Positions 1 through 9,276 of a stretch of 61,236 nucleotides of DNA are shown here, piece after piece. The stretch is from Muribaculaceae bacterium. GTDB taxonomy: Bacteria; Bacteroidota; Bacteroidia; Bacteroidales; Muribaculaceae. The stretch spans positions 1-61,236 of the forward strand of contig JAIDXM010000023.1 in NCBI GenBank assembly GCA_029058745.1. The letters are read 5' to 3'. Every line of letters begins with the position of its first letter. Position 1 is the stretch's first letter. Both the position numbers and the translations under genes were made by a program. Under the pieces are notes generated by a model. The model was not told where the DNA came from. It worked only from the letters and a program-made list of their open reading frames with translations, and searched no databases.

Positions 1-18
1 CTACAAAGGATAAATGTC

Positions 19-39
19 TGAGCATCCGACTGATGCTCA
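19..39 (+). terminator. Probable terminator of an off-window gene
   Basis: An 8-bp perfect stem (TGAGCATC / GATGCTCA) with a 5-base loop is followed on the plus strand by a T-rich run (tttcttatt). It probably ends a gene to the left of the window. The stem is short, so confidence is moderate. Confidence 0.45.
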
Positions 40-105
40 TTTCTTATTCACATTTGTTTTTAAACAAGCTCTAAGTTTCATAGTCTGCTCACACAACATA
101 CACAT

Positions 106-186
106 ATTTAATAAATATCATTAATATTAAAAATTTAATAAATATCATTAATATTAAAAATTTAATAAATATCATTAATATTAAAA
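106..186. repeat. Three perfect tandem copies of a 27-bp AT-rich unit
   Basis: The unit begins ATTTAATAAATATC and repeats exactly at 106, 133 and 160. It contains only one C and no G. Perfect identity suggests recent copying by slippage, so copy number could vary between strains. It lies about 320 bases upstream of the SusC start. Confidence 0.9.
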
Positions 187-196
187 ATCCGCTAAG

Positions 197-333
197 TGTA
201 GGGACATGCCTTTGGCATGTAGAATAGGCTGACAGAATGAGGATGTTAGTTGCGGCAATCATGATCTAACGGAAGCCTGCGGGAGCGATTATCCGGGCAC
301 GCCAATCAAACATGCCGGAGGCATGTCCCTACA
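197..333. repeat. REP/MITE-like element with 24-bp inverted ends
   Basis: The left end (197-220) and right end (310-333) are inverted copies that differ at 2 of 24 positions. Each end is itself a hairpin: ACATGCC, a 3-base loop, GGCATGT, next to TAGGGAC. The interior of about 89 bp is clearly richer in G+C than its AT-rich flanks. No target duplication and no ORF are evident. It could be a non-autonomous mobile element or a bacterial interspersed mosaic element; which one cannot be decided here. Confidence 0.65.
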
Positions 334-404
334 TTATTCTATACGCAAATTTATAATAATCAATCCTATATATTGCTATACGATATTGATTCAAATTCGC
401 TCAG

Positions 405-428
405 TGTAGGGACATGCCTTTGGCATGT
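405..428 (+). repeat. Solo copy of the TAGGGACATGCC palindromic repeat
   Basis: This copy is identical over 24 bases to the left end of the 197-333 element. The similarity extends upstream (CGCTMAG) and downstream (a GAATGAGGATGT segment occurs after both copies), so it looks like a partial copy of the same element. It ends 80 bases before the SusC start and could form a hairpin in that transcript's leader. Confidence 0.75.
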
Positions 429-508
429 GTGAGTGGATGGCCGAATGAGGATGTAGTGCCAAATATTTTTAAATGACTGGTAATAACTTATCTCTAAATT
501 ATTCAAGT

Positions 509-3500
509 ATGAGAAAACTGTTTTTAATCTTGATGGCGCTGGTAGCGTGCAGTTGGACCGCAATGGCCCAGACGCGCACATATCACGGCACGGTGGTCGA
601 TGCGGCCAACAATGAGCCGTTGGTTGGTGCCACAGTAATGCCGATTGGAGGAGGCCATGGAGTGGCTACTGACATCGACGGAAAGTTCACGTTGACGGTT
701 CCTTCGGGAGTAAAGGAAGTTCAAGTGTCATATGTCGGTTATCAGACATCCAAATTGCCGCTTACGGATAATATGGTGGCATCTTTGACATCGAGCAGTC
801 AGACTCTTGATGATGTGATGGTGGTGGCTTTTGGAACCACGACCAAGGAGGCATTCACCGGTTCTGCGGCAGTCGTTGACTCCAAGGACTTGCAGAAGCA
901 TACCACGACAAACGTAGCAGACGCTCTTGTCGGAAGTGTCCCCGGTCTTCAGATGAGGAGCACTACAGGCGCTCCCGGTTCAAGCCAGGGAAGCATATCA
1001 ATCCGAGGCATCAACTCACTTTATTCGGGAACGGAACCTCTCATTATTGTTGACGGTGCTCCATACAGTGCAAGTCTAAGCAACATCCCGCAGAGTGATA
1101 TCGCATCCGTATCGGTGCTTAAGGATGCGGCATCGGCTGCCCTTTACGGTGCGCGTGGCGCTTCTGGTGTGATTATCATCACTACAAAGAAAGGCAGTAG
1201 CAGGGAAGCAGAGGTTACTGTGAATGCGAAGTGGGGTTCAAACTCACGTGCCGTTCAGGATTATGACGTGATTACAGATCCGGGGATGTATTATGAGGCA
1301 TATTACGACCAGGTCTATAACTATTATTTTTATGGGCAGGGCATGAGTGCCGCCAACGCATGGACGGCCGCCAACAACAAGACGATAAGCGATCTTGTAT
1401 ATAATGTCTATGATGTGCCATCGGGAGAGGCATTGATTGGACAGAACGGGAAACTGAATCCGAATGCCACACTCGGACGTGCATATGAGTATAACGGACA
1501 GATGCGTTATCTGACTCCGGATAACTGGACAGACGAGGCGTACAAGAACGGATTTCGTCAGGAGTATAATGTCAGCATCAATGGAGGAACAGAGCGCTCA
1601 TCAATGTATGCAAGCATAAACTATCTTGGAGAGGAAGGTATCATAAAACCATCTAGTTACGACCGTTTAAGCGCAAGGGTGAGAGCCGATTACCAGGCTA
1701 AGAAATGGCTCAAGATAGGTGCCAACATAGGGTACACCCACTCCGCCACCACATCCAACTCTGATTTGGGTACAAGCCTTGGGGCCAGCAATATCCTTTA
1801 TGCCACATCAATGATAGCGCCGATTTATCCGGTGTATGTCCGTTCGGTTGATGCCGCCGGCAATCCTTATATCGTCATGGGTGAGAACGGCCTTCCCACA
1901 TATGACTTCGGTGTTCAGAATTATGCATCCAAGTCTCGTCCGTTCAGCTCTCCGGGCAACCCGATTGGTGGACAGGCTCTCGACCAGGCCAAGACAATAG
2001 GAAATCAGCTTAACGCTACTCTCAGCGCGACACTCGATTTCACGGATTATCTCAAACTGGATGTTGTGAGCAACGTGACCTGGGGACTCAGTCAGTACAC
2101 ATATTACGGAAGTATGTACAATCCGTTGAACGCCAACGTAAACGGAAAGCTTACCAAGACAGAGACCAATACAATCAGAACCAACAATACACAGACCCTT
2201 ACGTTCTACAAATATTTTGGCGACCACTACCTCAATGTGATGGCCGGTCATGAGTATTATCGTACGGACGGAACTTATCTCGGGGCACAGGGCGAGGGCG
2301 GTTTCTCCCCTTCGATACTTGAGCTTGCAGCATTCGCCAACCGTCAGATTGACGCCACTTCATATAAGACAAGATATAACGTGGAGGGTTGGTTCGGCAG
2401 CGTGCAGTATAACTACCTTGAAAGGTATTATGCGTCAGCCTCCTATCGTCGAGACGCTTCTTCAAGATTTGCCAAGGATCACCGTTGGGGTAACTTCTGG
2501 AGTGTCGGTGGCGCATGGATGATATCAAAGGAGAGCTTTATGGAAAGTACCGACCGTTGGCTTGACTACCTCAAACTGAAGGTTTCGGTGGGACAACAAG
2601 GCAATGACAATATGAGCAGCAGCTATTATTGGACTACCCAGTATAACCTGTCAATCGCGTCCAAAACGCAGATGTCACCGATATTCAATATGGCTTTTGC
2701 TAATCCGGAGATTACATGGGAGACAACAACCAACCTTAATGTCGGTCTTGAGTTCGGATTATTCGACAAGCGTCTTAATGGAAGCATCGATTTCTATAAT
2801 AAGAATACAAGCAATCTGCTCTTCTGGCTTTCAGTTCCTGAATCAACTGGCGGACGTGGCTACTACGGCAACATGGGAACCATCCGCAACACAGGTGTCG
2901 AACTGTCATTGTCGGGCACACCCATACGCACAAGAGATGTGGAATGGGAACTTGCTGCCAACCTCTCACACAACAAGTCGAAGATTGTGTCACTTCCTTA
3001 TGACAAGATCAAAGTGAACGGTGGTTTCTACGAGTCTCCGTTCTGGTATGAGGAAGGAGGCGACATGTATAACTACATGACACTCGCGTATGCCGGAGTG
3101 AACGAGAAGGGCGAGGCTCTTTACTATTATGATCCTGCTCTTATCCAGGAGGGCGGTGGTATGACCACTTCTAAGCCAGGCTCTCTGAAGTCGATGGATT
3201 ATGTCACCACCAACACCGGTGAGGCATCCCGTTATACAGTGGGGTCAGTGCTACCGAAAGTATATGGCGGTTTCAGCACTACGCTCCGTGTTAAATGGTT
3301 TGACCTTACTGCCACATTCGACTATCAGATTGGCGGCAAGGTGATGGATAACCGTTATATAAGCCTTATGTCTCCTACATCCAGTCTTGACGGCACTGGC
3401 GCGGGCACCAATTTCCATAAGGATATATTCAAGGCGTGGTCTCCCAACAATACGAGTTCCGACATTCCACGTTGGCAGCTTGGCGACGAGAACAGCGCAT

Positions 3501-3745
3501 ATGCGTCCGACCGTTTCCTGACAAATGCCGGATACCTCAACTTCCAGTCGTTCACCGTAGGCTTCACATTCCCTAAGGTATGGAAGGAAATTTCCAAGTT
3601 GCGTGTGTATGTAGCAGGTGAGAACCTTTGTTTCTGGTCGGCGAGAAAGGGATTTGATCCGAGGTATTCATTCTCCGGCAACGAGTCGGTGGGAGCTTAT
3701 TCTCCTATAAGGACTGTATCGGGTGGTCTTGAAGTAGTATTCTAA
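509..3745 (+). CDS. SusC/RagA-family TonB-linked outer-membrane receptor
   Basis: This is the TonB-dependent outer-membrane channel of a SusCD-type importer; with its SusD partner it takes up oligomers. The start at 509 gives a clean signal peptide (MRKLFLILMALVACSWTAMA, about 20 residues); an in-frame ATG at 473 would add 12 residues ahead of it and is less likely. A carboxypeptidase-regulatory-like domain follows (about 23-100), then the plug (about 105-230, with the family segments SIRGINS, LIIVDGAP and LYGARGASGVIIITTKKG), then the beta barrel ending in Phe (GLEVVF). The length of 1078 residues is usual. There is no N-terminal STN signalling domain and no FecR or ECF gene nearby, so anti-sigma control is unlikely. 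The SusD gene follows after 25 bases. Confidence 0.95.
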   Translation: MRKLFLILMALVACSWTAMAQTRTYHGTVVDAANNEPLVGATVMPIGGGHGVATDIDGKFTLTVPSGVKEVQVSYVGYQTSKLPLTDNMVASLTSSSQTLDDVMVVAFGTTTKEAFTGSAAVVDSKDLQKHTTTNVADALVGSVPGLQMRSTTGAPGSSQGSISIRGINSLYSGTEPLIIVDGAPYSASLSNIPQSDIASVSVLKDAASAALYGARGASGVIIITTKKGSSREAEVTVNAKWGSNSRAVQDYDVITDPGMYYEAYYDQVYNYYFYGQGMSAANAWTAANNKTISDLVYNVYDVPSGEALIGQNGKLNPNATLGRAYEYNGQMRYLTPDNWTDEAYKNGFRQEYNVSINGGTERSSMYASINYLGEEGIIKPSSYDRLSARVRADYQAKKWLKIGANIGYTHSATTSNSDLGTSLGASNILYATSMIAPIYPVYVRSVDAAGNPYIVMGENGLPTYDFGVQNYASKSRPFSSPGNPIGGQALDQAKTIGNQLNATLSATLDFTDYLKLDVVSNVTWGLSQYTYYGSMYNPLNANVNGKLTKTETNTIRTNNTQTLTFYKYFGDHYLNVMAGHEYYRTDGTYLGAQGEGGFSPSILELAAFANRQIDATSYKTRYNVEGWFGSVQYNYLERYYASASYRRDASSRFAKDHRWGNFWSVGGAWMISKESFMESTDRWLDYLKLKVSVGQQGNDNMSSSYYWTTQYNLSIASKTQMSPIFNMAFANPEITWETTTNLNVGLEFGLFDKRLNGSIDFYNKNTSNLLFWLSVPESTGGRGYYGNMGTIRNTGVELSLSGTPIRTRDVEWELAANLSHNKSKIVSLPYDKIKVNGGFYESPFWYEEGGDMYNYMTLAYAGVNEKGEALYYYDPALIQEGGGMTTSKPGSLKSMDYVTTNTGEASRYTVGSVLPKVYGGFSTTLRVKWFDLTATFDYQIGGKVMDNRYISLMSPTSSLDGTGAGTNFHKDIFKAWSPNNTSSDIPRWQLGDENSAYASDRFLTNAGYLNFQSFTVGFTFPKVWKEISKLRVYVAGENLCFWSARKGFDPRYSFSGNESVGAYSPIRTVSGGLEVVF

Positions 3746-3770
3746 TCCGTTTTGCATAAAAATAGAAATC

Positions 3771-5447
3771 ATGATTAATAAAATATCGTTTAAACTTTTC
3801 GGTGTGGCTTTGGCAGGTTCCCTTGCCCTGACTTCCTGCATACAGGAGTTTGAGCCCCAGTCTGGCACCGTGACAGGTGAGCAGGCATCCAACGCTCCCG
3901 GAGCCTACGACAATTTTGTGAATGCCATCACCTCCAACATATCCGGTAAATTCGTGTTTAGCGGCTCAAATTATCAGCAGCCCAACGACTTTGGATATTC
4001 AGCGCTTTATCTGCGCAGGGATGTGATGGGGCAAGATATCGTGGCTTTCAACAACAACTGGTTCAGCACTTCCTATCAGTGTGGTGTGGGACTCGCCCCC
4101 ATCTACCTTTATTCCCAGTATTTCTGGACGTTCTATTACACTCAGATTAACAGTTGCAATACTGTGCTTGAGCTTGCAGGTGAGAATCCTGATGACAGTA
4201 AGATTGCCGGTGTGGGTATCGCGCACACAATGCGTGCGTGGTGGTATCTGGAGCTTTCCCAGACTTTCGCCCAGAAGCCATATGCCATAGACAGGGAGTC
4301 CCTGACAGTTCCTATCATACGTGAGCATCTTGACCTTTCGTCTGCAACCAACAATCCACGTGCCACCAATGAGGTGATGTTCGCGTTCATACTTGAGGAT
4401 CTCGACAAGGCGGAGACAGAGCTTGCCAATTATACACGTCCGAATAAATATACCCCGGATTTGAGCGTCGTGTATGGACTTAAAGCCCGTACATATCTTC
4501 TTATGGAGAATTGGGCGAATGCTGAGAAGTATGCGAAGCTTGCCCAGCAGGGTTACACCATGATGACAGGCGCGCAATATACCGACCGTGTCAACGGATT
4601 CAACAATGCCAACTCCAACAATGCCTGGATTATGGCATGTACGTTCAAGAGCGATGACCCCACGATTACCTATAATGACGGTGACAGCTCATGGGGTACA
4701 TGGATGATTTGCGAGTTCCCTGGCGGTCCGAGCGGACTGGGCTATTTCAACGCCTATGGAGGCGCCAATTATATGGACCGTCATCTTTATGAGACTATTC
4801 CATCCACGGATATCAGGAAAAAGTGTTTTGTGGATTTCAGTCTTGACGAGATGTCATCAGAGGAGGAAATCGTAGAGGCGTTGTCAGAGTATTCAGACGT
4901 TCCTGAGAATGTGTATCTCACGGGTCTCGCGCAGGATGCGTTCGGCGGAATGCCTCTCAAATTCCGTTCCGCAGGTGGCAACCATACCGATAATCAGGTA
5001 GGATATTGTGTGGATGTACCGATGATGCGAGTGGAGGAGATGATGCTTATAGAGGCTGAGGCCGCCGGTATGCAGGATTTGACAAGAGGGCAGCAGCTTC
5101 TCACCTCTTTCGCGACGGAAAGAGACCCGTCGTTTGTGTATGGCCAGCATAATGAGGCGTATAATAACACTTCGACACCGGCTTTCCGTAACGAAATATG
5201 GTGGCAGCGTCGAGTTGAGTTGTGGGGCGAGGGGCATGCCACATTCGACATTAAGCGTCTTCAGAAGGGTATTATCCGTAGTTATGCAGGAACCAACCAT
5301 GTTGACGGCTACCGTTGGAACACCACTACCCCTCCAGACTGGATGAATATCTGTATAATCCAGACAGAGTCGAACTATAACGGCGCTATCATAAACAATC
5401 CAACCCCGATACCACCGGATGGTAACTCTCCAGAGTATAAGTGGTGA
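3771..5447 (+). CDS. SusD/RagB-family surface lipoprotein
   Basis: This is the substrate-binding lid of the SusCD complex, a cell-surface lipoprotein. The signal peptide ends in a lipobox (LTSC) with the lipidated Cys at residue 23. The 558-residue helical protein has the SusD layout: an N-terminal RagB/SusD domain with TPR-like helices, including a WANAEKYAKLAQQG repeat, and a C-terminal SusD domain with the family signature RNEIWWQRRVELWGEG. It lies 25 bases after the SusC gene, and the stop region overlaps an upstream in-frame ATG of the next gene. The ligand cannot be read from the sequence; a neighbouring secreted protease makes peptides plausible. Confidence 0.94.
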   Translation: MINKISFKLFGVALAGSLALTSCIQEFEPQSGTVTGEQASNAPGAYDNFVNAITSNISGKFVFSGSNYQQPNDFGYSALYLRRDVMGQDIVAFNNNWFSTSYQCGVGLAPIYLYSQYFWTFYYTQINSCNTVLELAGENPDDSKIAGVGIAHTMRAWWYLELSQTFAQKPYAIDRESLTVPIIREHLDLSSATNNPRATNEVMFAFILEDLDKAETELANYTRPNKYTPDLSVVYGLKARTYLLMENWANAEKYAKLAQQGYTMMTGAQYTDRVNGFNNANSNNAWIMACTFKSDDPTITYNDGDSSWGTWMICEFPGGPSGLGYFNAYGGANYMDRHLYETIPSTDIRKKCFVDFSLDEMSSEEEIVEALSEYSDVPENVYLTGLAQDAFGGMPLKFRSAGGNHTDNQVGYCVDVPMMRVEEMMLIEAEAAGMQDLTRGQQLLTSFATERDPSFVYGQHNEAYNNTSTPAFRNEIWWQRRVELWGEGHATFDIKRLQKGIIRSYAGTNHVDGYRWNTTTPPDWMNICIIQTESNYNGAIINNPTPIPPDGNSPEYKW

Positions 5448-5479
5448 TAAAAAATGTCAAACGAATCAAAAGAAATAAA

Positions 5480-6334
5480 ATGAAAAAGCTATTATATTCT
5501 TTCGCCGCAATACCGCTCTTGCTGTTTGGGGCATGTTCTGCCGACGAGGGTACAGAGCCGGGGACAGACTCATATCCCGCTGTTACGGTTTACTCTTATC
5601 AGCCTTCTGACCCGGATTTGAACCCGGATAATGATATAACAGTAAGATTTGCCACTAACAGTGCGGCACGCGAGGTGTATTATCTGGTTGAGAAATCCGA
5701 TGATGTTAGGAGTTTCATCAAGGACAACGGAGAGGATGCGTATGTAAAGAGGATTATTGAGAACGGTGAGAAATTCTCAGTGGATGGTGCTGATTCTAAA
5801 GACATCAATGTCATTGACCAGCATGGAGAGGTCATGATTTCCGCTGTCGCTTCCAATGGTACACCCGGAAAACGCAATTATGTTACCTTCGTCGGACTTG
5901 ACTGGGAAGATGTGTTGGATGGAACATTCTATATCCAGCAGTCGTTTATTGGCACACAATCAACGCTTGCCACTCTTCAGGTTTGTACTACCGACGAGAG
6001 TCTCTATCGTGTCAACAATGCATTCGGGGAGGGGTATCCTGTAAAACTTGAATTGCTTGATGCATATGGAGAGGATGCTGATGGAGTGTATCAGTTGTTT
6101 CGTGTGCCTGAGGCGAACACACCTTTCAGCGTCAACCTATCGTCAGGCGGTCCGTATGAGCTTTGGATTCAGGACATAGGTTACTGGCAGGGCAACGCTT
6201 CATTTGTGACAAGTGTGTCGGGATATGAGAACGGCATATATGAAGATAAGTCGGCGTTCTTCCAGTTTGCCTGGATGGCCGGTAATATCGGATGTGTCTC
6301 CTACACCACACCAAGTTATTTTATCCCCGATTGA
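5480..6334 (+). CDS. Lipoprotein of unknown function in the SusCD operon
   Basis: I do not recognise a named family. The start at 5480 (MKKLLYSFAAIPLLLFGAC) gives a lipoprotein signal peptide with the lipidated Cys at residue 19; the in-frame ATG at 5441 would place 13 basic residues in front and overlap the SusD gene. The mature part of about 265 residues is acidic and looks like beta-sandwich segments (a YPAVTVYSY strand near the start, DWEDVLDGTFYIQQSF in the middle). In position it resembles the variable third lipoprotein (SusE/F-like) of Sus-type loci, which often binds substrate at the surface. A strong hairpin follows, so it is probably the last gene of the operon. Confidence 0.8.
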   Translation: MKKLLYSFAAIPLLLFGACSADEGTEPGTDSYPAVTVYSYQPSDPDLNPDNDITVRFATNSAAREVYYLVEKSDDVRSFIKDNGEDAYVKRIIENGEKFSVDGADSKDINVIDQHGEVMISAVASNGTPGKRNYVTFVGLDWEDVLDGTFYIQQSFIGTQSTLATLQVCTTDESLYRVNNAFGEGYPVKLELLDAYGEDADGVYQLFRVPEANTPFSVNLSSGGPYELWIQDIGYWQGNASFVTSVSGYENGIYEDKSAFFQFAWMAGNIGCVSYTTPSYFIPD

Positions 6335-6355
6335 TAAATATAGGGTAAAACCAGT

Positions 6356-6385
6356 GAGAGGGCGTTCCGTAAGGGATGCCCTCTC
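6356..6385 (+). terminator. Terminator hairpin after the SusCD-lipoprotein operon
   Basis: A 13-bp stem (GAGAGGGCGTTCC paired with GGGATGCCCTCTC, two G-T pairs) closes a GTAA tetraloop, 22 bases after the stop codon. No long T run follows, so it may act as a processing or partial termination signal. Confidence 0.6.
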
Positions 6386-6559
6386 TGTCAATTAAGCCGA
6401 CATTACTTTCTGATAATGGCATAAGAAAATAATTCAATTTCAAATTTTTTTTATTATCTTTACACCGGAAAAGGCTTATTATGATTACGATTGCACGATT
6501 TCACTTTAGACAGTTGACAAATCGTCGTTATTGTTTATGAATTTTTAATTATATAACAT

Positions 6560-9106
6560 ATGATGAGATTTTTTGCATTAGCGGCAGTGGTTTTTTTTGG
6601 TGTGTTCCATATGGGGGGAGCGGTATTGACTCCCGGACAAGCGTTGCAGCGTGTCTCTATGCCCGGAATGCAGACAAAAAGCGCCAATGAGGTTCCCCGG
6701 CTCCTGACCACTAAGAGGACAATTTCTGGGGAGGCGTCTGTTTATGTATTCGAGAATCCCTATGCCGGAAATGGCTATATTGTGGTGAGTGCCGATGACC
6801 AGACCGTCCCGTTGCTTGGCTATTCTGAATCTGGAGACTTCACACTGGACAGTATTCCGCCTCAGCTTGAATGGTGGCTGTCAGAGTATGGCCGTCAGAT
6901 AGCATATGCGAGAGACGCCAAAGTGACTGGATATTCGGAGAGGGAAGTAGATAACCGTGAGCCGGTAGCTCCCCTGCTTGGTGGAATCAAGTGGGATCAG
7001 ATGGTGCCGTACAATGACATGTGCCCTGAGTTGAATGGGGAGAGGACACCTACGGGATGTGTGGCTACTGCCATGGCACAGATAATGAAATACTGGAATT
7101 ATCCTGAGTCAGGAAAAGGGACAGCGAGTGTGATTCTTCCGGCTACGGGGAAAGTAGATGTCATGTCGTTTACTGGGCGGAAATTTGATTGGGACAACAT
7201 GCTTGACTCATATTCAGGACAATATAGTGAAGAGGAGGCTGTGGCTGTGGCTTACCTTATGAAGGCTTGTGGCTATTCTTGTGAAATGTCTTATAATCTC
7301 GGAGGTTCCGGTTCCTCTTCTATGAAGGCGGCATGGGGAATGGTGGAAAATTTCAGATATAACGCGAATCTTAGATATTGTTCAAGAGATTACTATACAC
7401 TTGGAGAGTGGGAGTCTTTGTTGTATGAGGAGTTGAAGAACGGGCGTCCGGTCCTTTATGGCGGGCAATCCACATCTGTAGGACATGAATTTGTGTGTGA
7501 CGGTTACAGTTCAGACGGTTATTTCCATTTTAACTGGGGTTGGGGCGGTCTGTCGGATGGCTATTTCCTGCTTGATGCCTTGAATCCGAACTCCGTAGGT
7601 ATGGGGGGCGGTGACGGTGGAGGGTTTAATTTCGGTCAGGATGTTGTGGTAGGCATCCAGCCGGACAAAAACGGGACACCACAGAGTTTTTTGACGCAGA
7701 TGGGAAATCTGTCGGCTAAAGTGTCAGGAAATTCTATGACCCTAAATCTTTCGGATGGGGGATGGTGGGTGAATATGGGACTTACTGCAGTGAATGTGAA
7801 TTTTGGAGTATGTATCGAACCGTTGTCAGACATATCAGGCACCACACGGTATTTGATTACGAAGTGGCAGGAAATCCAGTCTCCTAAGCTTGAAGACACG
7901 CCTGATGGCACGATGGTATCATATTATGGCATTTCCGGTGACAATTATACATTTTCTATTCCTAAAGACCTCGCAGACGGAAAATACAAGGTGACGGTAT
8001 GCACACAGTCGCGAGTCGGAGCCGATAATCCGTGGATTCCGGTGTTGACGGAGGGGGACTGTTTCAATTATGTATATCTCATAAAGGAAAGTGGCCAATG
8101 CCGTGTAGATAATATGGACAAGGCAGAGTTGAGGATAGAGGAGAGCACTTTTTTGTCGGGATTGTATTTCGGAAGTGCCGCTAAGCTTAGCCTCACTGTG
8201 TCTAACGCTTCATCCAAGGAGTTGTCCAGATGCTTTTATCCGCGTTTATATAGAGGCGGATTGCTTCAGATGGAAGGAGAGGGAATCGTGACCACTGTAT
8301 ATCCGGGCGAGAGACAGACCCGTGAATTCACTGTTATGTTTGACCTTGTAGATGGTGTGTCGGCTCCGTTGTCATCGCGAGACTATACTCTCAGATATTA
8401 TGACCCTTCCACCAAGACAGAGTATGACTGGAGCGGGATTGTCAGGATGGAAATCAATAATTCGCCACTTAGTATCAGTGTTGATGATTTCACTATGCCT
8501 GGACTGGAGTCTCGGGAGGAATCGATTCCAGTTTTCGGAAGGCAAAAGGTATATTATGTATCTGACAAGGATGCGGTGCCGTTCAGTTGTAGTATAACCA
8601 ATAACGCTGGTTTTTTCGGTTATCCTGTCGTGGTTTATGTCTTCCCTGCCCAATTCGGAGTTCCATGGGAGAGTTATGTCGGACTTAGTCCCATCGCGCT
8701 TTTGGAAGCAGGAGAGTCTGCTACGCTTCACGGGATACTGGATTTTGATTATGGGGAGGTTGACAAATACTATATGGGAATCGTATATGTTTCGAAGGAT
8801 GGCTGGATTCAGCAGCCGGCTGAGGTGTTTTTCAAGATAGCCATGTCAGGTGTCCGTGAAGTTGAAGCGTATGGAGAAGACTTGGATATTGTTTATGACA
8901 GTGTGTGTAAGGAGGTGATGTTGTCGTCTTCTTGTGGATTGAATAATATTGAGGTGTATTCTATGTCAGGTGGGTTGCAGACTGTTGATTTTGAAATGTC
9001 GGTTGGCGGAGTGTCGGCATCGGTGGCGCATCTGCCGAAGGGGATTTATATTGTGACGGCCACTGACAAGTCCGGGGTTACGAAGTCGTTGAAGATTGTA
9101 CGTTAG
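6560..9106 (+). CDS. Secreted C10-family (streptopain-type) cysteine protease with T9SS tail
   Basis: This is a secreted protease related to streptopain and Prevotella interpain. In order: a signal peptide (about 1-21), a Spi-type propeptide (about 22-125; contains NPYAGNGYIVVSADD), then the papain-fold peptidase (about 140-365). The catalytic Cys167 lies in TPTGCVATAMAQIMKYW and His309 in GHEFVCDGYSS, followed by the typical FNWGWGG. About 400 residues of beta-rich repeats follow. The end (LPKGIYIVTATDKSGVTKS) matches a type A sorting domain of the type IX secretion system, so export across the outer membrane and surface attachment or release are expected. The start is ATGATG; either Met is possible. 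It has its own transcription unit, 226 bases after the SusCD-lipoprotein genes. Confidence 0.92.
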   Translation: MMRFFALAAVVFFGVFHMGGAVLTPGQALQRVSMPGMQTKSANEVPRLLTTKRTISGEASVYVFENPYAGNGYIVVSADDQTVPLLGYSESGDFTLDSIPPQLEWWLSEYGRQIAYARDAKVTGYSEREVDNREPVAPLLGGIKWDQMVPYNDMCPELNGERTPTGCVATAMAQIMKYWNYPESGKGTASVILPATGKVDVMSFTGRKFDWDNMLDSYSGQYSEEEAVAVAYLMKACGYSCEMSYNLGGSGSSSMKAAWGMVENFRYNANLRYCSRDYYTLGEWESLLYEELKNGRPVLYGGQSTSVGHEFVCDGYSSDGYFHFNWGWGGLSDGYFLLDALNPNSVGMGGGDGGGFNFGQDVVVGIQPDKNGTPQSFLTQMGNLSAKVSGNSMTLNLSDGGWWVNMGLTAVNVNFGVCIEPLSDISGTTRYLITKWQEIQSPKLEDTPDGTMVSYYGISGDNYTFSIPKDLADGKYKVTVCTQSRVGADNPWIPVLTEGDCFNYVYLIKESGQCRVDNMDKAELRIEESTFLSGLYFGSAAKLSLTVSNASSKELSRCFYPRLYRGGLLQMEGEGIVTTVYPGERQTREFTVMFDLVDGVSAPLSSRDYTLRYYDPSTKTEYDWSGIVRMEINNSPLSISVDDFTMPGLESREESIPVFGRQKVYYVSDKDAVPFSCSITNNAGFFGYPVVVYVFPAQFGVPWESYVGLSPIALLEAGESATLHGILDFDYGEVDKYYMGIVYVSKDGWIQQPAEVFFKIAMSGVREVEAYGEDLDIVYDSVCKEVMLSSSCGLNNIEVYSMSGGLQTVDFEMSVGGVSASVAHLPKGIYIVTATDKSGVTKSLKIVR

Positions 9107-9195
9107 GATTCAGTGTTATCGCGCCACATCTGGGAAGGTCCGGATGACCATTTGGAAGGATAATGATGTGGAATCCGGAATTGGCTCGCGTATTG

Positions 9196-9257
9196 TGACG
9201 TGTAAAAATAGAATCGCCCGAAACAAAAATTTCGGGCGATTCTATTCTTACACGTCA
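9196..9257. terminator. Strong bidirectional terminator between convergent genes
   Basis: A 28-bp stem with one mismatch (starting TGACGTGT, centre CGCCCGAAA / TTTCGGGCG) and a CAAAAA loop lies between the protease gene and the convergent channel gene. The plus strand continues with CATTTTTAA, and the minus strand carries an A/T-rich flank within the stem. It can serve both transcripts. Confidence 0.9.
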
Positions 9258-9276
9258 TTTTTAATCACACTGTGTT

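Larger units (their letters stand above)
1..508. other. Gene-free AT-rich region upstream of the SusC gene
   Basis: No convincing gene is seen here on either strand. It holds the hairpin at 19-39, the 27-bp triple repeat at 106-186, a 137-bp element with inverted ends at 197-333 and a further repeat copy at 405-428. No TAnnTTTG promoter element for the SusC gene was recognised, so its start of transcription is unknown. Confidence 0.6.

Noticed and set aside
106..186. CRISPR array
   Set aside because: The units are directly adjacent with no spacers, so this is a simple tandem repeat.
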